A stretch of DNA of 64,000 nt from an uncultured Hyphomicrobiaceae bacterium (GTDB taxonomy: Bacteria > Pseudomonadota > Alphaproteobacteria > Rhizobiales > CALHAX01), in assembly GCA_937931785.1 (NCBI GenBank), contig CALHAX010000001.1:1-64000 (forward strand), in the 5' to 3' direction. This document shows positions 38,001 through 47,268 of this stretch, one piece after another. The notes beneath the pieces were generated by a model that ran no database searches, had not been told where the DNA came from, and saw only the letters and a list, made by a program, of their open reading frames with translations. The number at the start of each line of letters is the position of its first letter. Position 1 is the first letter of the stretch. A program made the translations under genes and the position numbers.

Positions 38001-38773
38001 ACGACGCGGAGCAACACAATGAAACCGGGCAGGGAGAATGGTGCGCGACCATCACCCTGTCCGGTCGTTTTGCGCACGAGCATGTGACGCTGTTTGACGA
38101 TCTGACGTTCACTATCGCACAGGGGCAATGGACGTGTTTGCTCGGACCATCGGGGGTCGGTAAGACCACACTTCTGCGCCTGATCGCAGACCTGCCGACC
38201 GGCGGGCAGTTCTCGGGAACAATCACGACAAGCAACGCGTGTTCACTTGAGGGGCGGATCGCCTACATGGCGCAGTCCGATTTGCTGGCGCCCTGGCTCT
38301 CCGTCCGTGACAACGTGCTGATCGGTGCGCGACTGAGAGACCAGACCCTGGACACGCAACGGGCCAATCATCTGATTGAGCAGGTCGGTTTGACCGAACA
38401 CGTCACCAAACGTCCGAGCGAACTCTCCGGGGGAATGCGCCAGCGCGTGGCCCTTGCCCGGACCTTGATGGAAGATCGCCCGATCGCGCTTCTCGATGAA
38501 CCGTTCTCGGCACTGGATGCGCGCACACGGGCCGAAATGCAGGAACTGACGTTTGAACTTCTTCGAGGCCATACAGTTCTGCTCGTCACGCACGATCCTG
38601 GTGAGGCTGTCCGGCTTGGCCACACCATCACTGTGATGACGGAAGCGGGTTTGCAGGAATTTATTCCCCCATCCGCACCACCCGTGCGTGCGCATGACAA
38701 CGCGGACGCGATGCAGGCGCAAGTCGAACTCATGAACGTTCTGCGTTCACCGGAGGCGTCATGCGTCGCCTGA
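37997..38773 (+). CDS. thiZ: ABC transporter ATP-binding protein, ThiZ-type
   Basis: A 258-residue ATPase with Walker A (LGPSGVGKTTLL), ABC signature (LSGGMRQRVALARTL), Walker B (PIALLDEPFSALD) and the switch histidine region (LLVTHDPGEA). It powers uptake of the ThiY ligand. It is coupled to thiY by a 4-bp overlap and to the permease gene by 13 bp. Confidence 0.92.
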   Translation: MNDAEQHNETGQGEWCATITLSGRFAHEHVTLFDDLTFTIAQGQWTCLLGPSGVGKTTLLRLIADLPTGGQFSGTITTSNACSLEGRIAYMAQSDLLAPWLSVRDNVLIGARLRDQTLDTQRANHLIEQVGLTEHVTKRPSELSGGMRQRVALARTLMEDRPIALLDEPFSALDARTRAEMQELTFELLRGHTVLLVTHDPGEAVRLGHTITVMTEAGLQEFIPPSAPPVRAHDNADAMQAQVELMNVLRSPEASCVA

Positions 38774-39519
38774 TCGATGGTTGTGCCGCCTTCGCCATTG
38801 CTGTGGCGATCTGGCAGGGCATCGTCTGGTTTACTGGTGTTCCTGCGTTCATTCTGCCGGGACCGGCCCGTGTTGCACAGTCGTTAGCGGATAACGCAGG
38901 GCTCATTCTCGATCACGCCGGTATCACCATTCTGGAGGTCATGGTCGGGTTGGTGATTGGTGCGTTGCTTGGCGGAGCGACTGCGCTTCATCTCGTGATT
39001 TCACCGCGCGCGCGTCGCGTTTTCCTGCCTGTCATGGTGTTCAGCCAGGCCGTGCCGGTGTTTGCCCTGGCCCCGATCCTGACGCTCTGGTTGGGTTACG
39101 GTATTTGGTCCAAGATCGTCATGACGATCCTGATTATCTATTTCCCGGTTGCGTCAACATTCTTTGATGGCCTTAACCGCACAGACCGTGGTTTGCTGGA
39201 CCTTGGGCGCACGATGAACGCGACGCCACTTCAACTCCTTCTGCAAATACGACTGCCTGCGGCCCTGCCGTCTTTTGCGTCCGGACTGCGTCTGGCCGCA
39301 GTTTATGCCCCCATAGGGGCCGTGATCGGAGAGTGGGTCGGTTCGTCGAACGGGCTGGGATACTTGATGTTGCTCGCAAACGGTCGTGCCAAAACCGATC
39401 TTATGTTTGCATCCCTGTTCGTGCTGGCGTTCTTTACCGTGCTGCTCTACGGCGCGATCTCCATCGTCGCAGCGCGCGTCACGGCGTGGGCGACAGGGGA
39501 GTCCGTGCCTCGTGAATAG
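38761..39519 (+). CDS. thiX: ABC transporter permease, ThiX-type
   Basis: A 252-residue inner-membrane permease with about six spans and the EAA-like loop SFASGLRLAAVYAPIGAVIGEWVG. It completes the three-gene transporter under TPP control. No tenA-like thiaminase or kinase follows, so downstream salvage enzymes must be encoded elsewhere. Confidence 0.92.
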   Translation: MRRLIDGCAAFAIAVAIWQGIVWFTGVPAFILPGPARVAQSLADNAGLILDHAGITILEVMVGLVIGALLGGATALHLVISPRARRVFLPVMVFSQAVPVFALAPILTLWLGYGIWSKIVMTILIIYFPVASTFFDGLNRTDRGLLDLGRTMNATPLQLLLQIRLPAALPSFASGLRLAAVYAPIGAVIGEWVGSSNGLGYLMLLANGRAKTDLMFASLFVLAFFTVLLYGAISIVAARVTAWATGESVPRE

Positions 39520-39555
39520 AAGGCACGCGCGCAGCCGAAACGTTCGCTATCCGAA

Positions 39556-39903
39556 TTACTTTTTGCGGTTCTTGCGTGCGGCGTAACGTGCATCGCGGGC
39601 GGCCTTTTGTTCCGCCAACCGATTGGCTTCTTCTTCCAGCTCTCTCGCCTGGCGCAATTCTTCCTCAGCCTTCTCGGCTTCTGCACGCGCAACACGCTCA
39701 AGCTCTTCCTTGGCCTTGGCTGCAGCGCGTTCGGCCGCCCTCGCTTCCCGCGCTTCTGCAATCGCCTGGCGCTCGGCCTGGCGCTTGAGAACGGCAGGAT
39801 CATCCGCGGCTGGGCGCGCTTTCAGTTTGTCCAGCAAGGCCTGTTTGGCTTTGGCCTTGTTCTGGAGTCGTTCATTCAGTTGCTCGCCTTTGGGTTTTTT
39901 CAT
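39556..39903 (-). CDS. DUF6481-like Ala/Glu/Lys-rich coiled-coil protein
   Basis: A 115-residue highly charged protein (MKKPKGEQLNERLQNKAKAKQALLDKLKARP...). Almost all of it is predicted helix/coiled coil, and it ends in a basic ARYAARKNRKK tail. This composition is typical of the small DUF6481 proteins of Alphaproteobacteria. No enzymatic motif is present. It is divergent from the DEAD-box helicase gene across about 290 bp with no other feature I can identify. Confidence 0.75.
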   Translation of the reverse strand: MKKPKGEQLNERLQNKAKAKQALLDKLKARPAADDPAVLKRQAERQAIAEAREARAAERAAAKAKEELERVARAEAEKAEEELRQARELEEEANRLAEQKAARDARYAARKNRKK

Positions 39904-40190
39904 GTCTTTGTCGGGGTCCGCTCGGGATATAGGGTTTCGACCGGCGCCAGACCGCTCGTCACTTCAATGTGATCGCACAGGGAAAGTTGCGTCGGGAATA
40001 GGTTGCCAGGCGAGCGTTGTCCAGATCGAACGAGGCTCCGGGCGCGCAATTCATCACATGATACACATTTTTGCGCCACTGGCTGCCTCTTCGTGCCATA
40101 GAAACTGGAAAAGACAGTACAAGCGCTTGCATCAATGGTGAACGGCGCCTGGCTCCCCGCGATGATGCGGCAGACTTCGAAAGACACGAC

Positions 40191-42236
40191 ATGACCGAGA
40201 TCCAGGGCGTCGTTCCAGCGCTTGCACAGGCGTTGAATGAGCGCGGCTACACCAAGTTGACCCCCGTACAGGACGCTGTGGTGGCGTCCGGGCTCGGCGA
40301 AGCGGATGCTCTGGTATCGGCCCAGACCGGATCCGGCAAAACCGTGGCTTTCGGGATTGCGCTGGGCCCCACACTGCTTGGCGAGGCAGATCGGTTTACG
40401 TCCAGTGGTGCGCCACTCGCACTGATTGTGGCCCCGACACGTGAACTTGCCCTCCAGATCAAGCGTGAGCTGGATTGGCTCTACCAGCACACCGGAGCGG
40501 TCATCGCATCCTGTGTCGGCGGCATGGACATGCGAACCGAGCGTCAGGCCCTGGCCCGCGGCAGCCACATCGTTGTCGGTACGCCAGGGCGGTTGCGCGA
40601 CCACCTTCAGCGCAATTCGCTGGAAACGTCGCGGCTCAAGGCTGTGGTGCTGGATGAAGCAGATGAAATGCTTGACCTTGGCTTCCGCGAAGATCTCGAA
40701 TTCATTCTCGAAGCCACGCCTGAAGAGCGGCGCACGTTGCTGTTCTCGGCCACGGTTCCGGACACAATCGGTCGTCTGGCACGCAAATACCAGCGCGACG
40801 CTGTCCGCATCGAAACATCCGGCGAAGCCAAGCAGCACCTCGACATCTCCTATCGCGCCTTGAATGTGGCGTCCGGCGAGAAGGAAAACGCCATCATCAA
40901 TGTCTTGCGCTTCTATGAGGCCAAGAACGCGCTTGTCTTCTGTAATACGCGCGCTGGCGTCAACCACATGACAGCCCGCCTGAACAACCGCGGGTTCTCC
41001 GTCGTCGCGCTCTCGGGGGAACTGAGCCAGGGCGAACGCACGCAAGCGCTACAGTCGATGCGTGACGGGCGCGCCCGTGTCTGCATCGCAACGGATGTCG
41101 CCGCCCGCGGGATTGACCTGCCCAATCTCGAACTGGTGATCCACGCTGACTTACCTAACAATCCGGACACATTGCTCCACCGCAGTGGCCGGACGGGACG
41201 CGCAGGGCGCAAGGGTGTGAGCGCGATGATCGTCTTGCCGAGCGGTCGACAAAGAACCGAGCGCCTTTTGTATGCTGCAAAGATTCAGGCAGAGTGGGGC
41301 TCTCCACCGTCGGCGGACGCGGTGATCCGCAAGGACGATGAGCGCTTGCTGGCGGATGCTGCACCTGATGAAGCGGTGCGTCCCGATGAGCAGGACATCA
41401 TCGCCAAACTGATGGCTCAGCAAAGCGCAGAACAGATCGCAACGGCATTCGTACGCCTCTACCGTGCCGGGAAATCATCCCCTGAAGAACTGGCGGTGGT
41501 TCCACCATCGCAACCGGGAGAACGCCGCCCTGTTCGCGAACGCAAACCGCGCAAGGAGCATCAAAGAGGATTCACCAAAAGTGTCTGGTTTTCCCTCTCC
41601 GTGGGCCGCAAGCAGAACGCTGAACCGCGCTGGCTCATTCCAATGCTCTGCAAGGCGGGAGGCATCACAAATCGCGAAATTGGTGCGATCAAGATGCATG
41701 GCGAGGAGACCCATGTCGAACTCAACGCCAACTGCGCGGAGCAATTTCAGGCAGCGCTCGGGCCAAATCGAAAATTGGAAAAAAATGTAACCGCAACCCG
41801 TTTGGATGGCACGCCAACGGGACCTGTTGCCGCGCCTCGGCCACGCCCCTCCGTAACACCAGTCAAGCGCGACAAACCCCGGATGAAGGTCGCGAAACCT
41901 TCAAAGCGTGACGAACCGAAAGCCCGCAACGAAAAACCAGCGCCACACAAGCCAGTAAAGCCAGCCGAGCCTGTCCAACAGCCGGTTGCTTCGGAACAGA
42001 TCGGCCCCAAGGTGCCGAACCGCAAGGAACGACGTCTCGCAAAATTCGGCCCCGCCAAACAGGGCACGCTGTCTGAAGGGACAACGCCAGTGAAGCCCAA
42101 ACCGGCAACTACGAAGAAACCCAAACCGGCGGCGTCTGTAAAGCCCTTCCGCAATATGTCATCTGGCGATGAAAGCACCGAAATGTCCGCAGCAGCGAAC
42201 GCCACACTCAAGCGAAAGCCCAAGGCTGCGGACTGA
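40191..42236 (+). CDS. DEAD-box RNA helicase with DbpA-type RNA-binding domain
   Basis: A 681-residue ATP-dependent RNA helicase from MTEIQGVVPALAQAL; the track start is 40 codons early. Motifs in order: YTKLTPVQ (Q motif), AQTGSGKT (I), PTRELALQ (Ia), VLDEADEML (II), LFSATVP (III), IATDVAARGIDL (V) and HRSGRTGRAGRKG (VI). A C-terminal RRM-like DbpA domain (FTKSVWFSLSVGRKQNAEPRWL..., about 460-540) usually binds 23S rRNA helix 92. It is followed by a long Lys/Pro-rich disordered tail. A ribosome-assembly role is likely. Confidence 0.93.
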   Translation: MTEIQGVVPALAQALNERGYTKLTPVQDAVVASGLGEADALVSAQTGSGKTVAFGIALGPTLLGEADRFTSSGAPLALIVAPTRELALQIKRELDWLYQHTGAVIASCVGGMDMRTERQALARGSHIVVGTPGRLRDHLQRNSLETSRLKAVVLDEADEMLDLGFREDLEFILEATPEERRTLLFSATVPDTIGRLARKYQRDAVRIETSGEAKQHLDISYRALNVASGEKENAIINVLRFYEAKNALVFCNTRAGVNHMTARLNNRGFSVVALSGELSQGERTQALQSMRDGRARVCIATDVAARGIDLPNLELVIHADLPNNPDTLLHRSGRTGRAGRKGVSAMIVLPSGRQRTERLLYAAKIQAEWGSPPSADAVIRKDDERLLADAAPDEAVRPDEQDIIAKLMAQQSAEQIATAFVRLYRAGKSSPEELAVVPPSQPGERRPVRERKPRKEHQRGFTKSVWFSLSVGRKQNAEPRWLIPMLCKAGGITNREIGAIKMHGEETHVELNANCAEQFQAALGPNRKLEKNVTATRLDGTPTGPVAAPRPRPSVTPVKRDKPRMKVAKPSKRDEPKARNEKPAPHKPVKPAEPVQQPVASEQIGPKVPNRKERRLAKFGPAKQGTLSEGTTPVKPKPATTKKPKPAASVKPFRNMSSGDESTEMSAAANATLKRKPKAAD

Positions 42237-42353
42237 AACGCACACCGGTGTGAGCCCGCTCGTGCCCGTCTGCTTGCGCGTGCATCGCGCCAGACAAGGC
42301 TTCTGATGGCATCGCGAGACACAACGATCTGTCAGCGCGATAGGGAAAATATT

Positions 42354-42386
42354 TCCGGCAGGGGGCAACACTACCAACCTGCCGGA
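42354..42386 (-). terminator. Hairpin downstream of the peptidoglycan-binding gene
   Basis: A 9-bp stem TCCGGCAGG/CCTGCCGGA with a 15-nt loop. On the minus strand it is followed by AATATTTTCCC. Plausible weak intrinsic terminator for the minus-strand gene that ends at 42404. Confidence 0.45.
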
Positions 42387-42403
42387 TGATATATGCAGTC
42401 GAC

Positions 42404-42952
42404 CTACGCCGCGATGCGTTCCCAGGTTTCAGGACCGACGCGACCGTCGACCTTGATCGCCTCGTCCTTCTGGAATTTCCGAACCGCGTTGCGGGTTTTG
42501 TTTCCGAAGTCGCCGTCGATATCAACCTTGTAGCCCGCGTCATCAAGCAAACGCTGGAGTGTCTTCACGTCGTCGCCTTCTGCGCCGCGCTGCAAGACGT
42601 AACCGGGATAGTCCGGGGTTTCGGCAACATCGTTCGAGCCTTGCCCATCGCGGGCGCAGGGAATCGCAGTGCGCGTGCACTGCCAGCGTTTGCGACCCGC
42701 ATCGTTGCGTGCTTCCTTGCACGTGATCTTGCGTTCCGAGGCGCGACGCCAGCTTTGATAGGGCTTGCCGTGATCTTCCCGCACAGCCTTGCGCCACGCG
42801 AACAGCGACGACGGATAAGCGGCGACCCGTGTCCGCTTCATGTCGCCTTGCACAATTGTGGGACTCGCCTTGCATTCCTTGGCAAGTGCTTCGGGAGTCC
42901 AGCCGATCACCATAAGGAGCGCGGCGAACAGGAAACTTGAGATAGTACGCAT
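42404..42952 (-). CDS. Secreted peptidoglycan-binding-domain protein
   Basis: A 182-residue exported protein from MRTISSFLFAALLMVIGWTPEALA (signal peptide). A middle region with six cysteines and Arg/Lys-rich segments (AWRKAVREDHGKPYQSW) precedes a C-terminal PG_binding_1 repeat: VLQRGAEGDDVKTLQRLLDDAGY...DGDFGNKTRNAVRKFQKD...VDGRVGPETW. It probably anchors to cell-wall peptidoglycan; the N-terminal region gives no enzyme signature. The 193-residue ORF start adds ten residues before the signal. Confidence 0.85.
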   Translation of the reverse strand: MRTISSFLFAALLMVIGWTPEALAKECKASPTIVQGDMKRTRVAAYPSSLFAWRKAVREDHGKPYQSWRRASERKITCKEARNDAGRKRWQCTRTAIPCARDGQGSNDVAETPDYPGYVLQRGAEGDDVKTLQRLLDDAGYKVDIDGDFGNKTRNAVRKFQKDEAIKVDGRVGPETWERIAA

Positions 42953-43163
42953 GTTTCTTGACCTTCTGGATGTTGGGGACAACCGCCCGGAGGCGATTCA
43001 TTGGGGCAAGCAACTGTGAAGTTGTTGTTCCCGAAGCGCTTTTTGACACATCAGGCCGTGGAGGCGTGATGCAATTTGTCGAAATGTTCCAAAACGGAAA
43101 AACCGTGTTGCCTGATCGCATCAAATGCTTCAGCTGGAATTTCGACGCCTTGGATGACTGACG

Positions 43164-44774
43164 TCAGTGGCCCGCGCTCAATATTCCGGTTTTGACATCG
43201 TAGTCCACGGCGATCCCGTAGTGCGGATCGGTTTCAGAATCCACCATCAACTGACCAGCGCGATTGAGCAAGCGGTGGCAGTCGGGTGACAGATGGCGCA
43301 ACTGCAAGGTCTTGCCACGTTTTTCATAGCGTGATGCGAGCTTTTCAATCGCCTGCAATGCCGATTGGTCGACCACGCGGCTGTCCAGGAAATCAATGAC
43401 GACAAGGTCCGGATCATTCTTCGGGCTGAAGAGTTCATCGAAGCCTTCGATTGAACCAAAGAAAAGTGGGCCCTGAATTTTATAGAGCTTTGTGTGATCG
43501 CCAAGTGTTTCTGTATTGGCCTGAATGCGTGTGGCGTTGTTCCAGGCGTAGGCGAGAGCGGAGACAATGACGCCCACGACAACTGCAATCGCAAGGTCGG
43601 TCATGACGGTGACGACGGTCACCAGCAGCATCACGACAGCGTCCATCATCGGGATCACCCGCAGGATGCGCAGGCTTTGCCAGGCGAATGTGCCGATCAC
43701 AACCATGAACATCACGCCGACGAGTGCCGCGAGTGGGATCTGCTCGATCAGGCTGGACGCCACGAGGATGAAAGCGAGCAGAAACAATGCGGCCGAGATG
43801 CCCGAGAGCCGTGTGCGCCCGCCAGATTTCACGTTGATCATGGACTGGCCGATCATGGCGCAGCCGCCCATGCCGCCGAAGAAGCCCGTGACCGTGTTGG
43901 CGAGCCCCTGCGCCATGCATTCCCGGGAAGCGCCGCCGCGTTCGTCGGTGATTTCTCCAACAAGGTTCAGGGTCAACAGGCTTTCGATAAGACCAATCGC
44001 AGCGAGAATGAGCGCATAAGGGAAAATAATACGCAAGGTTTCCAGCGTCAGTGGCACAACTGGGATGTGGAACGGTGGCAGCGTGCCCTTGATGGACGCG
44101 AGATCACTGACGCGGGGCACATCGATGCCGAAAACAATCACGACGGTGGCAACCAGTCCGATGGCTGCAAGCGGTGCAGGCACTGCATTTGTAAGTTTCG
44201 GTGTCGCCCAGATGATCGCCATGGTGAGTGCGACCAGTGACAGCATCGCAATGAGCGGCCAACCGGTCATCCAGACCTTTGCCCCATCTGGTCCCATCAC
44301 CTGAAACTGACTGAGTTGCGCCATGAAAATCACGATCGCCAGACCGTTTACAAATCCAAGCATGACCGGATGCGGAACAAGGCGGATGAATTTGCCCAGG
44401 CGCAACGCACCGGCGGCGAGTTGCAATGCGCCCATCAAGACGACGGCGGCGAACAAGTATTCTACGCCATGCTTCGCAACCAGCGACACCATGACCACCG
44501 CGAGTGCACCGGTTGCACCGGAGATCATGCCGGGGCGCCCGCCAATCGCAGCGGTGATAAGGCCAACAATAAACGCAGCGTACAACCCAACCAACGGATG
44601 AACGCCAGCGACAAACGCGAACGCCACGGCCTCAGGAACAAGCGCCAGCGCAACCGTCAACCCCGCCAGAACCTCGATCTTGATGCGATCGGGGGTGAAG
44701 GCCGTGAAGCGGTCGGTGGACCAGCTCGAGCGGGCAATACGGTTTGCGAACGTCGCAAGGTCGGACTTGGTCAC
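43164..44774 (-). CDS. SulP-family sulfate/anion permease with STAS domain
   Basis: An anion transporter of about 536 residues if started at GTG 44774 ([10 protein letters not shown]). The 570-residue ORF has no ribosome-binding site and an atypical N-terminus. The first transmembrane unit includes [21 protein letters not shown], the SulP signature, followed by ten or more spans. The STAS domain begins about residue 430 ([40 protein letters not shown]). Sulfate is the usual guess, but bicarbonate carriers share this architecture. Divergent from the PhyH gene at 45024. Confidence 0.9.
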   Translation of the reverse strand: MTKSDLATFANRIARSSWSTDRFTAFTPDRIKIEVLAGLTVALALVPEAVAFAFVAGVHPLVGLYAAFIVGLITAAIGGRPGMISGATGALAVVMVSLVAKHGVEYLFAAVVLMGALQLAAGALRLGKFIRLVPHPVMLGFVNGLAIVIFMAQLSQFQVMGPDGAKVWMTGWPLIAMLSLVALTMAIIWATPKLTNAVPAPLAAIGLVATVVIVFGIDVPRVSDLASIKGTLPPFHIPVVPLTLETLRIIFPYALILAAIGLIESLLTLNLVGEITDERGGASRECMAQGLANTVTGFFGGMGGCAMIGQSMINVKSGGRTRLSGISAALFLLAFILVASSLIEQIPLAALVGVMFMVVIGTFAWQSLRILRVIPMMDAVVMLLVTVVTVMTDLAIAVVVGVIVSALAYAWNNATRIQANTETLGDHTKLYKIQGPLFFGSIEGFDELFSPKNDPDLVVIDFLDSRVVDQSALQAIEKLASRYEKRGKTLQLRHLSPDCHRLLNRAGQLMVDSETDPHYGIAVDYDVKTGILSAGH

Positions 44775-45023
44775 GTTGGGTTTTCCAATTGTCAGGAATC
44801 GAATGCGCTCGCGCGGGTCTATAGGAACAATAATGCATTGCAATGCGACAATGCTGCGGCGCAACAAAAATACCACACGGGGGCCGCGAAAGGATCAGTA
44901 TCAGGATTGATTTCTGAGAAATATGCAGGGCCGTGGACAGCATTCGGCAACGATTCATTTGGACTTGCCAAACGAGACGTCTGCGGTAGCGTCGAACCTG
45001 GATGTTCGGGACAGGAGGCCACC

Positions 45024-45854
45024 ATGGGGAAAGTTCTAAGCGACGATCAGATCGCGCAGTATGAGCGGGACGGATTTCTGTTTCCTGTGTCGGTTCTCAC
45101 GCCGGACGAAGCCGCCGCCGCGCACGCTGCGCTTGAGCAGGCTGAGGCAGATCATCCGGGGACACTTGACGGCGCCGGGCGAAACAATCCGCATCTCATG
45201 TTCCCGTTTCTGGACGCGATCGTTCATCACCCGCGGATGCTGGATGCCGTGGAAGACATCATCGGCCCGGACATTCGCGTTTGGGGCACGGTACTTTTCA
45301 TCAAGGAAGCGCATGATCCGGGTTATGTGAGCTGGCATCAGGATTTCACGCACATGGGGCTGGAGCCGCATCTTGGTATTTCCGCATGGCTTGCGTTGAC
45401 ACCGAGCACCATCGAATCCGGCTGCATGCGCATGATCCCCGGCACGCACAAGAGTGAGATCCTTCCGCATCACGACACGTTCGACGAGAATAACATTTTG
45501 ACACGCGGGCAAACGATCCACGGTGTTGACGAGAGCAAAGCGGTCGATCTGGTGTTGCAGCCGGGCGAGATGTCACTGCACACACCACGGACAATCCATG
45601 CGTCCGCTCCGAACAACTCGGACAATCGCCGGATCGGCTTCACAATCCAGAGTTATCTGCCGCCCGAGGTGCGCCAGACCAAGGGGGAAGGGTACGCACA
45701 ACATGCACGCGGTGTTGATCCGTTTGGCCATCTGAAGTCTGCGCCACGGCCCAAGACATTGTTCGACCCGGAGGCAATGGTGGTGCGCGAGCGCATCAAC
45801 GCGCTTTGGGCAGAACAGCTTTATGACGGCGCGGAGATGAAGCGGGACTTGTAG
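45024..45854 (+). CDS. Phytanoyl-CoA dioxygenase (PhyH) family protein, second copy
   Basis: A 276-residue Fe(II)/2-oxoglutarate oxygenase. AGGAGG seven bases upstream fixes the start MGKVLSDDQIAQYERDGFLFPV (the ORF track starts 708 bases too early). The metal HxD is in SWHQDFTHMGL, the distal histidine in LHTPRTIHASAPNNSDNRRIGF, whose final arginine may bind 2-oxoglutarate. Related proteins act on small molecules in natural-product or osmolyte pathways. No partner genes are apparent nearby. Confidence 0.92.
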   Translation: MGKVLSDDQIAQYERDGFLFPVSVLTPDEAAAAHAALEQAEADHPGTLDGAGRNNPHLMFPFLDAIVHHPRMLDAVEDIIGPDIRVWGTVLFIKEAHDPGYVSWHQDFTHMGLEPHLGISAWLALTPSTIESGCMRMIPGTHKSEILPHHDTFDENNILTRGQTIHGVDESKAVDLVLQPGEMSLHTPRTIHASAPNNSDNRRIGFTIQSYLPPEVRQTKGEGYAQHARGVDPFGHLKSAPRPKTLFDPEAMVVRERINALWAEQLYDGAEMKRDL

Positions 45855-45875
45855 GTACCCGCTTTTGTCTCCTGA

Positions 45876-46388
45876 TCAGGCAACCCGTGCTGCAGGTTGT
45901 GCCGTGTCCTCGGCCCAGGGATCGGTTTGCTTGCCAATGGACGCATTCAACTGGCTTTCGATGGACGCATTCAACTGGCTTTCGATGTCCTGGCGAATGC
46001 GTTCTGCCGCCTGTCGCCAGTCTCCCGTTTTCTGGTTGACGGCCGGTCGGGGCGCCTGAGCCGGAGGCAAATGCTGCTGCTGGATCGGCTGAGCCGCCGC
46101 TGATTGTGGCACGTAGCGCGGGCTCGCAAGTGTTTCCACTGGCGCACCACGTACGGACTGCCGCGTGTCGGGCGGGAAGGCGCCAACGCGTTCCGCAAGG
46201 GACTGCAATTCGGTCAGGATCATCGTGCGCCGGCCTTCATGTTCAAGGCCGATGTTGCGGACATCTTCGAGGAGTTTCTGATCCACGGCGGACAACCGGT
46301 CCCGCAACGCCTGCATCAGGGCTTTCTCGCGTCTCTCGGTTTCCTCAAGACGGGCATTCATTTCTGCGAACTGGTCTTTGGACAGCAT
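45876..46388 (-). CDS. Hypothetical coiled-coil protein with Pro/Gln-rich middle
   Basis: A 170-residue protein from MLSKDQFAEMNARLEETERREKAL; AGGGGGA lies seven to eight bases upstream, whereas the 207-residue ORF start has no such signal. The N-terminal 70 residues are a coiled coil (DRLSAVDQKLLEDVRNIGLEHEGRRTMILTELQSLAERV). A Pro/Gln/Ala-rich linker follows, then a helix RIRQDIESQLNASIESQLNASIGKQ with an exact 8-residue tandem duplication. No family recognised. Confidence 0.65.
   Translation of the reverse strand: MLSKDQFAEMNARLEETERREKALMQALRDRLSAVDQKLLEDVRNIGLEHEGRRTMILTELQSLAERVGAFPPDTRQSVRGAPVETLASPRYVPQSAAAQPIQQQHLPPAQAPRPAVNQKTGDWRQAAERIRQDIESQLNASIESQLNASIGKQTDPWAEDTAQPAARVA
45937..45984. 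repeat. Perfect 24-bp tandem duplication inside a coding region
   Basis: ATGGACGCATTCAACTGGCTTTCG is present twice with no mismatch, encoding two IESQLNAS units on the minus strand. Identity at every position suggests a recent in-frame duplication that could vary in copy number between strains. Confidence 0.9.
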
Positions 46389-46489
46389 GTGCCGTTCCCC
46401 CTGCGTGATGAGCGTGTAAGTGCAGCCGAAACGCGTGAACTGTCCGACGTTACGGTCCCGCAACCGCTGATCGGCATGAATTAATGTCC

Positions 46490-46583
46490 TGTAGCGCATC
46501 TGATTCTACTGTAATCATGACGCGACGATCCAAGTAGCTCCACCGGCATCCCGGTGTCTCCGTTTACGTCGGACACCCCCTAG
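46490..46583. repeat. Bipartite palindromic repeat, copy 4
   Basis: TGTAGCGCATCTGATTCTACTGTAATCATGACGCGACGATCCAAGTAGCTCC... followed by the CACCGGCATCCCGGTG hairpin and the closing GTCGGACACCCCCTAG. It matches copies 1-3 across its full length. It lies between two unknown genes. Confidence 0.8.
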
Positions 46584-46666
46584 TGTTCGTCTTGATTCGC
46601 GTTGAGATTGGGGCACAGGCATGATCTCCAGTAGGCAAACCGGAACCGAACCGTTAATTTGGCACC

Positions 46667-47260
46667 ATGAGCACAACGTCAAATCCTGCTGCTACACGTC
46701 CCCCCCCAAGCCGTTGGTGGTATGTGTTCGGGCTTTTTCTCGGCGTCTGCGGGTTCGTGTTCATGGCCGCGTTCCTGGTGCCGCGCGTTCTGGCGATGGG
46801 GGATGGGTTGCAGCAGGTGGTTATGCCCGGCGTGGCGCAGCTGCAACTCCGGGAAACGGGCCGCTATACGATCTTCCATGAACGTGAGACGATCGTGAAC
46901 AACGAGGTGTATTCGTCCCCGACTGTGAGTGGCCTCAGGGTCAAGGTGACAGCCGTATCGCATGCACGTGCTGTGGCGGTTTCTCCAGCGTCCGTTTCCT
47001 CGAACTACAACATCGGCGGGCGGTCCGGGCGTGCGTTGCTGATGTTCGACGTTGATCAGGTCGGCACCTACCGTATTGAAGGTGGCTACAGGAACGGCGC
47101 TGCAACACCGCGTGTGGTTCTTGCCATAGGGCACGAATACGTGGGCGATTTGCTCACCACGATTTTTGGTGCGCTCGCGATTGCCTTTACAGGGGTGCTG
47201 TCAGGCGTAGTGGTCGCGGTGATGACGTGGCGGAAGCGTCGGGCTGCGCACCGAGCATGA
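46667..47260 (+). CDS. Hypothetical two-span membrane protein
   Basis: A 197-residue protein. First span FGLFLGVCGFVFMAAFLVPRVL (about 20-42), then a periplasmic beta-rich domain of about 110 residues (QLRETGRYTIFHERETIVNNEVYSSPTVSGLRVKV...), then a second span IFGALAIAFTGVLSGVVVAVM and a basic tail. The family is not recognised. It stands alone, convergent with the DMT exporter, with 8 bp between stops. Confidence 0.65.
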   Translation: MSTTSNPAATRPPPSRWWYVFGLFLGVCGFVFMAAFLVPRVLAMGDGLQQVVMPGVAQLQLRETGRYTIFHERETIVNNEVYSSPTVSGLRVKVTAVSHARAVAVSPASVSSNYNIGGRSGRALLMFDVDQVGTYRIEGGYRNGAATPRVVLAIGHEYVGDLLTTIFGALAIAFTGVLSGVVVAVMTWRKRRAAHRA

Positions 47261-47268
47261 CACTCACG

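Noticed and set aside
39900-41045. 381-residue minus-strand ORF
   Set aside because: Antisense to the DEAD-box helicase, whose motifs are all present in frame.
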